64,000 nt of DNA from Streptomyces pseudovenezuelae (GTDB lineage Bacteria; Actinomycetota; Actinomycetes; Streptomycetales; Streptomycetaceae): the NCBI RefSeq assembly GCF_001513955.1, contig NZ_KQ948144.1, positions 1,133,076 to 1,197,075 of the forward strand, in the 5' to 3' direction. Made by a program: the position numbers and the translations under genes. This document shows, piece after piece, positions 7,487-17,813 of this stretch (the stretch's first letter is position 1; each line of letters begins with the position of its first letter). The notes below the pieces were generated by a model. That model had not been told where the DNA came from. It saw nothing but the letters and a program-made list of their open reading frames with translations, and did not search any database.

Positions 7487-8275
7487 TCAGCCCCGCACGC
7501 CGCACAGGTGCAGCAGAGCGGCCACCCCACGGTAGGGATCCGTCCGCCCGGCCCGCTCCTCGCAGGCCAGCAGCGCCTCCACATCGGCCGGCGTCTCGGC
7601 GTCGTCCGCCGCAGTGTCCGTGAACACCCGCACGCCGTACCAGGCCTGGAGCGGCGCCCCGATACCGGCGAGCGTCGCGGTCAGCGTGCTCAGCCGGTCC
7701 GCCCGCACATCGAGCCCCAGCCGGTTGCGGTACGCGGTGGTGTCGAAGGCCCCCAGCGCGCCGGCCCAGTCCCCGGCCAGCCCCGCCCGCATCGCCAGCG
7801 CGTCACCGTTGCGCACCAGCAGCGACAGCAGCCCGCCCGGTGCCAGCATCCGCGCCAGCCCGGCCAGCAGCGGATCCGGCTCCTCCACGTACATGAGCAC
7901 GCCGTGGCACAGCACCACGTCGAAGCTGCCCGGCAGGAAGTGCACCCCGGTGTCCCGGCCGTCCCCCTCGATGATCCGCATCCGCTCCCGGATGCCCTCG
8001 GGCTCGGCGGACAGGGACTCCCGGGCCGCCGCGACCATGGTGGCGTCCCGTTCGAGCCCGGTCACCTGATGCCCGGCCCGGGCCAGCCGCAGCGCCTGCG
8101 TGCCCTGCCCCATCCCCACGTCGAGCACCCGCAGCCGCTGTCCGACCGGGTACCGCCCCACTATCTGCTCGTCGAGCTGCCGGGCCACCAGCTCCTGTCG
8201 TACGACATTTCGCAGCCCGCCCAGCTTGTCCAGCCAGGCATCGGCCGCACCCCCGGAGAAAGACGTCGTACTCAG
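7487..8275 (-). CDS. Class I SAM-dependent methyltransferase, probable CTG start
   Basis: This protein has about 262 residues. Motif I is intact (LRVLDVGMGQGTQALRLARAG), followed by VTGLERD, FDVVLCHGVLMY and MLAPGGLLSLLV, so SAM binding is expected. The substrate is unknown. No ATG, GTG or TTG occurs in frame near the true N-terminus (STTSFSGGAADAWLDKLGGLRNV). The best start is CTG at 8275-8273, which overlaps the TGA of the DUF3043 gene as CTGA and is preceded by GGAGAG five bases upstream. Translational coupling with DUF3043 is therefore likely. A longer reading upstream would only overlap the DUF3043 coding frame and is not supported. Confidence 0.85.
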   Translation of the reverse strand: MSTTSFSGGAADAWLDKLGGLRNVVRQELVARQLDEQIVGRYPVGQRLRVLDVGMGQGTQALRLARAGHQVTGLERDATMVAAARESLSAEPEGIRERMRIIEGDGRDTGVHFLPGSFDVVLCHGVLMYVEEPDPLLAGLARMLAPGGLLSLLVRNGDALAMRAGLAGDWAGALGAFDTTAYRNRLGLDVRADRLSTLTATLAGIGAPLQAWYGVRVFTDTAADDAETPADVEALLACEERAGRTDPYRGVAALLHLCGVRG

Positions 8276-8874
8276 GGCCGCTCTCCGCGCTTGACCTGCG
8301 GCTTCGGCAACCGGAGGCGACGCATCTGGAGGGAGCGCATCAGGGCGTAGGCGACCGCGCCCTTGCGGTTCTGGTCCGGGAAGCGCTCGGCGAGCCGCTT
8401 CTTCAGACGGAAACCGGTGACGATCGAGTCGAGCACGATGAGCACGATCACGACGAGCCACAGCAGCAGCGCGATGCTCTGGAGCGCGCCCACTTGCACC
8501 AGGCTCAGCACGAGGATGACCACGGCCATCGGCAGGAAGAACTCCGCCACGTTGAATCGCGCGTCGATGGAGTCGCGGGCGAACTTGCGCACCGGGCCCT
8601 TGTCCCGCGCGGGCAGGTACCGCTCGTCACCGCCGGCCAGCGCCTGGCGCTGCCTCTCCAGCGCCGAGCGGCGCTCCTCGCGCTGACGCTTGGCGGCGTC
8701 CTTGCGGGTGAGCGACGTGTTGGCGACGCTGCGGCGCTGGGACTGGGCCTCACTGCGCTTGGGCGTGGGCCGGCCCTTGGGGGCCTGCGGGTCGCGGGGC
8801 TGCTTGGAGTCGGTCAGCTGCGCCTTGTCGGCGACGGCGGCCTTCTCTTCCTTGGTGGCACGGCTACGGAACAC
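8272..8874 (-). CDS. DUF3043 family membrane protein
   Basis: This 200-residue protein starts at GTG 8874 (VFRSRATKEEK), which matches the N-terminus I recall for the family. The first 100 residues are very basic and disordered (RPTPKRSEAQSQRRS and KDAAKRQREERRSALERQ), followed by LAGGDERYLPARDKGPVR and two or three membrane helices (about 110-160), then a basic C-terminus ending PKPQVKRGERP. DUF3043 proteins are conserved across actinobacteria with no assigned function. The basic tails suggest contact with nucleic acid or acidic lipid, which is inference. The weakly supported ribosome site upstream makes the exact start less certain than the product. Confidence 0.87.
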   Translation of the reverse strand: MFRSRATKEEKAAVADKAQLTDSKQPRDPQAPKGRPTPKRSEAQSQRRSVANTSLTRKDAAKRQREERRSALERQRQALAGGDERYLPARDKGPVRKFARDSIDARFNVAEFFLPMAVVILVLSLVQVGALQSIALLLWLVVIVLIVLDSIVTGFRLKKRLAERFPDQNRKGAVAYALMRSLQMRRLRLPKPQVKRGERP

Positions 8875-9154
8875 AAAACCCAAGGGTAAGGGGTGTCCGG
8901 GGTTGGACCCCAGCCCGGTGGGGAACGATCCGGCAACACCAGTCGTCATGCAGGGGGACAGAGGGGACGTCCGGTGTCGGTTGCTCACCCTGAAGGTCAC
9001 CTACTCCTTACGCCGGAGCAAGGGGCTGGTCAGTCGTCCTTGGGGATGAGCGCATCCGCCCCGGAACAGTGCGTCAATGGATGCAGGGCCCGTACTGTGG
9101 GTTCTGTCGCAGAGCTGGAGCTGGAAGTCCGTCAGAAGGGGGCGCGCGAAGCCC

Positions 9155-9946
9155 ATGAGCGGTGTCATGAAGCGTATGGGGATGATCTTCCGCGCGAAGG
9201 CGAACAAGGCCCTTGACCGGGCCGAGGACCCGCGCGAAACCCTCGATTACTCGTACCAGAAACAGCTGGAGCTGCTCCAGAAGGTGCGCCGGGGCGTGGC
9301 CGACGTGGCCACCTCCCGCAAGCGCCTGGAACTCCAGCTGAACCAGCTGCAGTCGCAGTCCTCGAAGCTGGAGGACCAGGGCCGCAAGGCGCTCGCGCTC
9401 GGACGTGAGGACCTCGCCCGGGAGGCGCTGTCCCGCCGTGCCGCGCTCCAGCAGCAGGTGACCGACCTGGAGACCCAGCACTCGACGCTGCAGGGCGAGG
9501 AGGAGAAGCTCACCCTTGCGGCCCAGCGCCTCCAGGCCAAGGTGGACGCCTTCCGCACCAAGAAGGAGACCATCAAGGCGACCTACACCGCGGCCCAGGC
9601 GCAGACCCGGATCGGCGAGGCCTTCTCCGGCATCTCCGAGGAGATGGGCGACGTGGGCCTGGCCATTCAGCGGGCCGAGGACAAGACCGCCCAGCTCCAG
9701 GCCCGGGCCGGCGCCATCGACGAGCTCCTCGCCTCGGGTGTCCTGGACGACCAGTCCGGCATGCACAAGGACGACATCCAGGCCGAGCTGGACCGGCTCT
9801 CCGGTGGTACGGATGTAGAGCTGGAGCTGCAGCGCATGAAGGCGGAGCTGGCGGGAGGCTCCTCGTCGCAGCAGGCCATCGAGGGCGGTACCGGCCAGTC
9901 GCAGTCCCAGCAGCCGCAGGACACTCCGCGCTTCGACAAGCAGTAG
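9155..9946 (+). CDS. pspA: Phage shock protein A (PspA/IM30/Vipp1 family)
   Basis: This 263-residue, almost entirely helical coiled-coil protein belongs to the ESCRT-III-like PspA family, which binds stressed membranes from the cytosolic face. Recognisable features are the amphipathic N-terminus (KRMGMIFRAKANKALDRAEDP), the LDYSYQKQLELLQKVRRGVADV helix, and long heptad-like stretches to about residue 185. The Gln/Ser-rich tail (SQSQQPQDTPRFDKQ) is disordered. I chose ATG 9155; ATG 9167 is also possible. pspAA follows 22 bp later, then a NarL-type sensor kinase and regulator, an arrangement typical of actinobacterial Psp systems. Control by the downstream two-component pair is plausible but not shown by sequence. 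Confidence 0.93.
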   Translation: MSGVMKRMGMIFRAKANKALDRAEDPRETLDYSYQKQLELLQKVRRGVADVATSRKRLELQLNQLQSQSSKLEDQGRKALALGREDLAREALSRRAALQQQVTDLETQHSTLQGEEEKLTLAAQRLQAKVDAFRTKKETIKATYTAAQAQTRIGEAFSGISEEMGDVGLAIQRAEDKTAQLQARAGAIDELLASGVLDDQSGMHKDDIQAELDRLSGGTDVELELQRMKAELAGGSSSQQAIEGGTGQSQSQQPQDTPRFDKQ

Positions 9947-9968
9947 GTCCCACGCCGAGGAGGGCGAC

Positions 9969-10247
9969 ATGATCGTACGGATCATGGGGGAGGGGCAGGT
10001 GAGGCTGGCCGAGAGCCACCTCGCCGACCTGAACAAGCTCGACGACGAACTGTTGGCCGAGATGGAGAAGGGCGACGGACCGGGCTTCCGCCGCACCCTC
10101 CAAGCCCTCCTCACCCGCGTCCGGGAACTGGGCACCCCGCTCCCGGACGACTCCCTGGAGCCCTCGGAGCTGATCCTTCCCTCCCCGGACGCCACGCTGG
10201 AGGAGGTCCGGGAACTGCTCAGCGACGACGGCCTGATCCCGGGCTGA
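9969..10247 (+). CDS. PspA-associated protein PspAA
   Basis: This 92-residue protein contains the PspAA signature: MIVRIMGEGQ at the start, a central helix-rich DDELLAEMEKGD region and PDATLEEVRELLSDDGLIPG at the end. PspAA domains are known mainly from genes next to pspA and are thought to act as a partner or regulator of PspA. The ATG has GAGGAGGGC just upstream. It lies 22 bp after pspA and is surely co-transcribed with it. A dispersed repeat ending in a hairpin follows and probably ends the transcript. Confidence 0.88.
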   Translation: MIVRIMGEGQVRLAESHLADLNKLDDELLAEMEKGDGPGFRRTLQALLTRVRELGTPLPDDSLEPSELILPSPDATLEEVRELLSDDGLIPG

Positions 10248-10279
10248 GACCTGCGTCTGTCGATGCCGGTCGAGGCAAT

Positions 10280-10346
10280 CCAGCCCGTCCGGCGTTTGAG
10301 GACGAGGCCCTTCGGGCCGATGGGGGTCTGGGGGCGCAGCCCCCAG
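10280..10346. repeat. Dispersed intergenic repeat with terminator-like hairpin
   Basis: The stretch contains GTCCGGCGTTTGAGGACGAG (10286-10305), a motif I recall as very common in Streptomyces intergenic regions. It is followed by a perfect 8-bp stem CTGGGGGC (10328-10335) / GCCCCCAG (10339-10346) with a three-base loop. It sits after pspAA and before the sensor kinase, where it could end or attenuate transcription. No T-run follows, as is usual in this genus. Confidence 0.65.
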
Positions 10347-10433
10347 GGACGCGCAACCCCCACCCACCCGAGGCCGGAAACGTACAGGTAGCCCCCGGTC
10401 CCAGCGACGCAGGACCCCGTACCGTTGGCAGAC

Positions 10434-11663
10434 GTGACCCTCCGAGACCGAGTGCTCCGCCACCTCAAGGCCCACCCCGTGGCCGCGGACGCCGTCCTCG
10501 CCGCAGGCGTCCTCGTCTGCATGGTGGCCGGCTCCTTCGTGGACCCCCACGGCGAGCAGGACGTGAGCTGGAGCATCCGCACCCCGGCCCCCCTCAGTCT
10601 CGTCCTCATCACGTTCGCCGCCGCGGCCCTGGTCTTCCGCCGCCGCGCCCCCCTCACCGTCCTCGCCCTCACCGGCACGGCCTCCATCATCGAGTGCGTC
10701 ACCGGCGACCCCCGCGCCCCCGTCGCCATGGCCGCCGTGATCGCCCTGTACACGGTCGCCTCCACCACCGACCGCCCCACCACCTGGCGCGTCGGCCTGC
10801 TCACCATGACCCTGCTCACCGGCGCCGCGATGCTCGCCGGCCCGCTGCCCTGGTACGACCAGGAGAACCTCGGCATCTTCGCCTGGACCGGCATCGGCGC
10901 CACCGCCGGCGACGCCGTCCGCAGCCGCCGCGCCTTCGTCCAGGCCATCAGGGAGCGCGCCGAGAAGGCCGAGCGCACCCGCGAGGAGGAGGCCCGGCGA
11001 AGGGTCGCCGAGGAGCGTCTGCGCATCGCCCGCGACCTGCACGACGTCGTCGCCCACCACATCGCCCTGGTCAACGTCCAGGCCGGAGTCGCCGCGCACG
11101 TCATGGACAAGCGCCCCGACCAGGCCAAGGAGGCCCTCGCCCACGTCCGCGAGGCCAGCCGCTCCGCCCTCAACGAACTCCGCGCCACCGTCGGCCTGCT
11201 GCGGCAGTCCGGCGACCCCGAGGCCCCCACCGAACCCGCCCCCGGCCTGGCCCGCCTCGACGAACTCGTCGGCACCTTCCGCAGCGCGGGCCTCCCCGTC
11301 GAGGTCGCCCGCGCCGACCACGGCACCACCCTGCCGGCCGCCGTGGACCTGGCCGCCTACCGGGTCATCCAGGAAGCCCTCACGAACGTCCGCAAACACG
11401 CCGGAGCCCAGGCGAAGGCCGAGGTCAGCGTCGTACGCGTCGGCCCCCACGTGGAGATCACGGTCCTCGACGACGGCGCGGGCGACGACGACGACCCGGA
11501 CAACGGCGGCGGCCACGGCCTGCTCGGCATGCGTGAGCGGGTCACCGCCCTGCGCGGCACCCTCACCACCGGTCCCCGCTACGGGGGCGGTTTCCGCGTC
11601 CATGCGATCCTTCCGGTCAAGACCCGCACCGCAGCAAGGGACCGACCGGGGGAGCCCGTATGA
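10434..11663 (+). CDS. NarL-family sensor histidine kinase
   Basis: This 409-residue kinase has about five N-terminal membrane helices (residues 15-165), then a HisKA_3 dimerisation domain with the phospho-acceptor His in RIARDLHDVVAHHIALVNVQAG, and an HATPase domain (AYRVIQEALTNVRKHAG, DDGAGD, GGHGLLGMRERV). Such LiaS/DesK-like kinases sense membrane state. The GTG at 10434 is preferred over the in-frame TTG at 10425 because TACCGT (10420-10425) lies 8 nt before it and fits a leaderless promoter. The response regulator gene overlaps by ATGA. The proximity to pspA-pspAA suggests cell-envelope stress sensing. Confidence 0.9.
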   Translation: MTLRDRVLRHLKAHPVAADAVLAAGVLVCMVAGSFVDPHGEQDVSWSIRTPAPLSLVLITFAAAALVFRRRAPLTVLALTGTASIIECVTGDPRAPVAMAAVIALYTVASTTDRPTTWRVGLLTMTLLTGAAMLAGPLPWYDQENLGIFAWTGIGATAGDAVRSRRAFVQAIRERAEKAERTREEEARRRVAEERLRIARDLHDVVAHHIALVNVQAGVAAHVMDKRPDQAKEALAHVREASRSALNELRATVGLLRQSGDPEAPTEPAPGLARLDELVGTFRSAGLPVEVARADHGTTLPAAVDLAAYRVIQEALTNVRKHAGAQAKAEVSVVRVGPHVEITVLDDGAGDDDDPDNGGGHGLLGMRERVTALRGTLTTGPRYGGGFRVHAILPVKTRTAARDRPGEPV

Positions 11664-12337
11664 CGATCCGTGTCCTGCTCGCCGACGACCAGGCACTGCT
11701 GCGCAGCGCCTTCCGGGTGCTCGTCGACTCCGAGCCGGACATGGAGGTGGTCGGCGAGGCGTCCGACGGCGCCGAGGCCGTCCGGCTGGCCCGGCAGGAG
11801 CGCGCCGACGTCGTCCTCATGGACATCCGGATGCCCGGCACCGACGGTCTCGCGGCCACCCGCTCGATCAGCGAGGACCCCTCCCTCGCCCACGTCCGCG
11901 TGGTCATCCTGACCACCTTCGAGGTCGACGACTACGTCGTGCAGTCCCTGCGCGCCGGCGCCTCCGGCTTCCTCGGCAAGGGCAGCGAACCCGAGGAACT
12001 CCTCAGCGCCATCCGGATCGCGGCCGGCGGCGAGGCCCTGCTGTCCCCGGCCGCCACCAAGGGCCTGATCGCCCGCTTCCTCGCGCAGGGCGACGCGGAC
12101 GACAAGGACCCGGTGAGCTCCGAACGCCTCGCCGCCCTCACCGTCCGCGAGCGCGAGGTCCTCGTCCAGGTCGCCGGCGGTCATTCCAACGACGAGATCG
12201 CCGAGCGCCTGGAGGTCAGCCCGCTCACCGTCAAGACCCACGTCAACCGGGCCATGGCCAAGCTGGGCGCCCGGGACCGGGCCCAGCTCGTGGTGATCGC
12301 GTACGAGTCGGGGCTGGTACGTCCACGGGTGGAGTGA
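11660..12337 (+). CDS. NarL/FixJ-family response regulator
   Basis: This 225-residue regulator has a receiver domain (about 1-125) with the acidic pair in LLADDQALL and the phospho-acceptor Asp in VVLMDIRMPGTDG. The conserved Thr/Lys region is seen in VVILTTFEVDDYV and GASGFLGKG. A LuxR-type helix-turn-helix follows at about 155-215 (LTVREREVLVQVAGGHSNDEIAERL, VKTHVNRAMAKLGARDR). Its ATG overlaps the kinase stop (ATGA), so the pair is translationally coupled. It is the cognate regulator of the kinase just upstream. Targets are not visible here. Confidence 0.93.
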   Translation: MTIRVLLADDQALLRSAFRVLVDSEPDMEVVGEASDGAEAVRLARQERADVVLMDIRMPGTDGLAATRSISEDPSLAHVRVVILTTFEVDDYVVQSLRAGASGFLGKGSEPEELLSAIRIAAGGEALLSPAATKGLIARFLAQGDADDKDPVSSERLAALTVREREVLVQVAGGHSNDEIAERLEVSPLTVKTHVNRAMAKLGARDRAQLVVIAYESGLVRPRVE

Positions 12338-12379
12338 GCAGGGGCCGGCCGAGGGGCGGAAAGAAAACCGCGCGGCGGT

Positions 12380-12406
12380 GTCGAGAACCCGTGCCCCGCT
12401 CCGTCC
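12380..12406 (+). promoter_or_regulatory. Candidate ECF42-type promoter for the DGPF/sigma operon
   Basis: TGTCGA at 12380-12385, a 17-bp spacer and CGTC at 12403-12406 match the ECF42 promoter consensus I recall (TGTCGA in the -35 region and CGA/TC in the -10 region). It lies 53 bp upstream of the DGPF gene, the first gene of the ECF42 operon, so autoregulation is likely. A second TGTCGA at 12411-12416 has no good -10 partner. Confidence 0.7.
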
Positions 12407-12459
12407 CCTTGTCGAGAGCGGCCAGAATGAGGGTCGCACCGGGACCCAGGAGAGACGAC

Positions 12460-12882
12460 ATGGCCAAGTACCTGCTGCTCAAGCACTACCGCGGCGCCCC
12501 CGCTCCGGCCAACGACGTACCCATGGAGCAGTGGACGCCGGAGGAGATCTCCGCGCATGTGCAGTACATGCGGGACTTCGCGGACCGGCTGGTGAAGACC
12601 GGGGAGTACGTCGACGGGCAGGCGCTCGCTCCCGAGGGGACATGGGTGCGCTACGACGGCGAGGGGCGCCCGCCCGTCACCGACGGGCCGTTCGCCGAGA
12701 CCAAGGACCTCATCGCGGGCTGGACGATGATCGACGTCGACAGCCACGAGCGGGCCCTGGAGCTGGCCGGAGAGCTGTCGGCCGCCCCCGGCGCCGGCGG
12801 GAGGCCGATCCACGAGTGGCTGGAGCTGCGCCCCCTCTACCCGGCCTCGCCCACCGCCCCGGAGTGCCACGCCGGTGGATGA
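12460..12882 (+). CDS. DGPF (YCII-like) protein, partner of ECF42 sigma factor
   Basis: This 140-residue YCII-related protein starts at ATG 12460 with AGGAGAG upstream. It contains the signature VTDGPFAETKDLIAGW, the motif that gives the DGPF family its name, and the preceding WVRYDGEGRPP. DGPF genes nearly always accompany ECF42 sigma factors and are their main known targets. Their biochemical function is unclear, although YCII-like folds suggest a small ligand-binding or enzymatic role. The stop overlaps the sigma factor start by 8 bp, so the two are coupled. An ECF42-type promoter lies upstream. Confidence 0.9.
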   Translation: MAKYLLLKHYRGAPAPANDVPMEQWTPEEISAHVQYMRDFADRLVKTGEYVDGQALAPEGTWVRYDGEGRPPVTDGPFAETKDLIAGWTMIDVDSHERALELAGELSAAPGAGGRPIHEWLELRPLYPASPTAPECHAGG

Positions 12883-14020
12883 AACGCTGCTCAGAAGCCT
12901 CACGCCGAGCGTGCTCGCCGTCCTCGTCCGCCGTGGAGCCGACTTCGCCGCGGCCGAGGACGCCGTCCAGGACGCGCTCGTCGAGGCGGTGCGGGTCTGG
13001 CCGGCCGACCCGCCCCGGGACGCCAAGGGCTGGCTCGTCACCGTGGCCTGGCGCAAGTTCCTCGACGCCACCCGCTCGGAGACCGCCCGCCGCCGGCGAG
13101 AGGGCCGTATCGACGAGGAACCGGTGCCCGGCCCCGCGCCCGCCGTGGACGACACGCTCCAGCTGTACTTCCTGTGCGCCCACCCCTCGCTCACCCCGTC
13201 CGCCGCGGTCGCCCTCACCCTGCGGGCCGTCGGGGGACTCACCACCCGCCAGATCGCCCAGGCCTACCTCGTGCCCGAGGCGACCATGGCGCAGCGCATC
13301 AGCCGGGCCAAGCGCACCGTCTCCGGCGTCCGCTTCGACCGGCCCGGCGATGTCGCCACCGTGCTGCGCGTGCTCTACCTCGTCTTCAACGAGGGCTACT
13401 CCGGCGATGTCGACCTCGCCGCCGAGGCCGTCCGGCTCACCCGGCAGCTCGCCGCCGCCATCGACCATCCCGAGGTCGCGGGGCTGCTCGCCCTCATGCT
13501 GCTCCACCACGCCCGCCGCGCCTCCCGCACCGCCCCGGACGGGGGTCTGGTGCCGCTCGCCGAGCAGGACCGCACCCGCTGGGACACCGCGGCGATCGCC
13601 GAGGGCGTGCAGATCCTCCAGGCCGCCCTCGCCCGCGACCGGCTGGGCGAGTTCCAGGCCCAGGCCGCCATCGCCGCCCTGCACGCCGACGCCCCCACCG
13701 CCGAGGAGACCGACTGGGTGCAGATCGTCGAGTGGTACGACGAACTCGCCCGTCTCACCGACAGTCCCGTCGTCCGCCTCAACCGCGCGGTCGCCGTGGG
13801 CGAGGCGGACGGCCCCCGCGCGGGCCTGGCCGCCCTGGCGGCCATCGACGACTCCCTGCCCCGCCACACCGCGGCAGTGGCCTATCTCCACGAGCGCGCC
13901 GGCGACCTGACGACCGCGGCCCGCCTGTACGCCGAAGCCGCCCACAAGGCCCCCAACCTCGCCGAACGCGACTACCTGACCCGCCAGGCGGCCCGGCTCA
14001 ACTCCCGCGGGCGGCACTGA
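12875..14020 (+). CDS. ECF42-group RNA polymerase sigma factor with C-terminal extension
   Basis: This is a 381-residue sigma factor, far longer than ordinary ECF sigmas (about 180-200). Region 2 (residues about 1-75: FAAAEDAVQDALVEAVRVWP, WLVTVAWRKFLDATR) and region 4 (about 95-155: LTLRAVGGLTTRQIAQAYLVPEATMAQRISRAKR) are followed by a helical, TPR-like extension (about 180-381) with FNEGYSGD, LLHHARR and RAVAVGEADGP. This layout defines ECF42 (DUF6596 tail), where the extension is reported to be needed for activity. There is no anti-sigma gene; the partner is the DGPF gene upstream, overlapping by 8 bp. GTG start at 12875. Confidence 0.92.
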   Translation: MDETLLRSLTPSVLAVLVRRGADFAAAEDAVQDALVEAVRVWPADPPRDAKGWLVTVAWRKFLDATRSETARRRREGRIDEEPVPGPAPAVDDTLQLYFLCAHPSLTPSAAVALTLRAVGGLTTRQIAQAYLVPEATMAQRISRAKRTVSGVRFDRPGDVATVLRVLYLVFNEGYSGDVDLAAEAVRLTRQLAAAIDHPEVAGLLALMLLHHARRASRTAPDGGLVPLAEQDRTRWDTAAIAEGVQILQAALARDRLGEFQAQAAIAALHADAPTAEETDWVQIVEWYDELARLTDSPVVRLNRAVAVGEADGPRAGLAALAAIDDSLPRHTAAVAYLHERAGDLTTAARLYAEAAHKAPNLAERDYLTRQAARLNSRGRH

Positions 14021-14112
14021 CGGGCCGACCGGCACCTTCCCCGGGCGGCTCGGGCCACCCCGTTACATATGCTGGGCGCTCGGACTGCCGCACGGGGGAA
14101 GGGGATGCGGGC

Positions 14113-16356
<2,244 letters not shown>

Positions 16357-16374
16357 GCGCGCCTGACGACGGTG

Positions 16375-17559
16375 CTACGGCAGCGCCAGCATCCGCTCCA
16401 GCGCCAGCTTCGCGAACGCCTCCGTCTCCTTGTCGACCTCGATCCGGTTGACCAGCTTGCCCTCGGCCAGGGACTCCAGGGTCCAGACCAGGTGGGGCAG
16501 GTCGATGCGGTTCATGGTCGAGCAGAAGCAGACCGTCTTGTCGAGGAAGACGATCTCCTTGCCCTCGGGGGCGAAACGGTTCGCCAGGCGGCGTACGAGA
16601 TTGAGCTCCGTGCCGATCGCCCACTTCGAGCCGGCCGGGGCCGCCTCCAGCGCCTTGATGATGTACTCGGTCGAGCCGACGTAGTCCGCCGCGGCCACGA
16701 CCTCGTGCTTGCACTCGGGGTGCACCAGGACGTTCACCCCGGGGATGCGGGCGCGCACGTCCTCCACGGACTCCAGCGAGAAGCGGCCGTGCACCGAGCA
16801 GTGCCCGCGCCACAGGATCATCTTCGCGTCCCGCAGCTGCTCGGCGGTCAGACCGCCGTTCGGCTTGTGCGGGTTGTAGACGACACAGTCCTCCAAAGAC
16901 ATGCCCAGGTCGCGGACCGCGGTGTTGCGGCCGAGGTGCTGGTCGGGGAGGAAGAGGACCTTCTCGCCGTGCTCGAAGGCCCAGTTCAGGGCCCGCTCGG
17001 CGTTCGACGACGTGCAGATCAGGCCGCCGTGCCTGCCCGTGAACGCCTTGATGTCCGCCGAGGAGTTCATGTACGACACCGGCACGACCTGCTCGGCGAT
17101 GCCGGCGTCGGTGAGCGCGTCCCAGCACTCGGCGACCTGCTCGGCCGTCGCCATGTCGGCCATCGAGCAGCCGGCGGCGAGGTCGGGCAGGACGACCTTC
17201 TGGTTGTCGGAGGTGAGGATGTCCGCCGACTCGGCCATGAAGTGCACACCGCAGAACACGATGTACTCGGCCTCCGGGCGCGCGGCCGCGTCCCGGGCCA
17301 GCTTGAAGGAGTCGCCCGTGACGTCGGCGAACTGGATGACCTCGTCACGCTGGTAGTGGTGGCCGAGGACGAACACCTTGTCGCCGAGCTTCTCCTTGGC
17401 CGCGCGGGCGCGCTCGACCAGGTCGGGGTCGGACGGCGAGGGCAGATCGCCGGGACACTCGACGCCCCGCTCACTCCTCGGGTCGGCCTCGCGGCCGAGC
17501 AGCAACAGGGCGAGCGGAGTCGGCTGTACGTCGAGCTCCGTGGTCTGGGCGGTGGTCAC
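16375..17559 (-). CDS. nadA: Quinolinate synthase A (NadA)
   Basis: This 394-residue [4Fe-4S] enzyme condenses iminoaspartate with dihydroxyacetone phosphate to quinolinate in NAD synthesis. Cys residues expected to bind the cluster are in VFCGVHFMAES, HPECKHEV and VCFCSTMNRIDLP. Other family blocks are LGHHYQRDEVIQFAD, YMNSSADIKA, CTSSNAERALNW and LPDQHLGRNTA. I prefer GTG 17559 because GAAAGG lies nine bases upstream; the GTG at 17568 would overlap that site. It appears monocistronic here, with no nadB or nadC beside it in the window. A nested palindrome about 60-100 bp upstream may be an operator. The ErpA-type gene on the other side makes sense for Fe-S supply. Confidence 0.95.
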   Translation of the reverse strand: MTTAQTTELDVQPTPLALLLLGREADPRSERGVECPGDLPSPSDPDLVERARAAKEKLGDKVFVLGHHYQRDEVIQFADVTGDSFKLARDAAARPEAEYIVFCGVHFMAESADILTSDNQKVVLPDLAAGCSMADMATAEQVAECWDALTDAGIAEQVVPVSYMNSSADIKAFTGRHGGLICTSSNAERALNWAFEHGEKVLFLPDQHLGRNTAVRDLGMSLEDCVVYNPHKPNGGLTAEQLRDAKMILWRGHCSVHGRFSLESVEDVRARIPGVNVLVHPECKHEVVAAADYVGSTEYIIKALEAAPAGSKWAIGTELNLVRRLANRFAPEGKEIVFLDKTVCFCSTMNRIDLPHLVWTLESLAEGKLVNRIEVDKETEAFAKLALERMLALP

Positions 17560-17612
17560 GACACGCACCCTTTCTACTTTTCGTCGAACTGACGTTATCT
17601 ATCATAACCCGG

Positions 17613-17656
17613 TTCACGTCACTTTGACGATGGTCATTGCGTCGATGTGACGTGAA
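17613..17656. promoter_or_regulatory. Nested palindrome between nadA and the Fe-S carrier gene
   Basis: Perfect 10-base arms TTCACGTCAC (17613-17622) and GTGACGTGAA (17647-17656) enclose a second inverted repeat, TGAC (17625-17628) / GTCA (17633-17636). Nearer nadA is GTTAT-CTATC-ATAAC (17594-17608), in the likely -10 region of nadA on the minus strand. This is a good candidate for a repressor site controlling nadA, or both divergent genes. No known NAD-regulator consensus could be matched with confidence. Confidence 0.55.
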
Positions 17657-17813
17657 TCCCGAAGAACGGCGGATGAGCCGTTTTCCGCTCCCCGCCGCGT
17701 GTGCGAGCATGAAGAAGGCGCCGGAAAACCGGCGTCCGGCCCGGAATGAATCCGCGGCCTTGCCGGTTGAACCAGTCGGCAAGCAGTCTCCGTACAACCC
17801 GGGAGAGATGTAG

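Noticed and set aside
9074..11696. Long minus-strand frames opposite pspA and the sensor kinase
   Set aside because: Arg/Ser- or Gly/Val-rich translations with no domain; they mirror well-supported genes on the plus strand.
12411..12416. Second TGTCGA upstream of the DGPF gene as a further ECF42 promoter
   Set aside because: At 16-18 bp spacing there is no CGAC or CGTC; the first copy fits far better.
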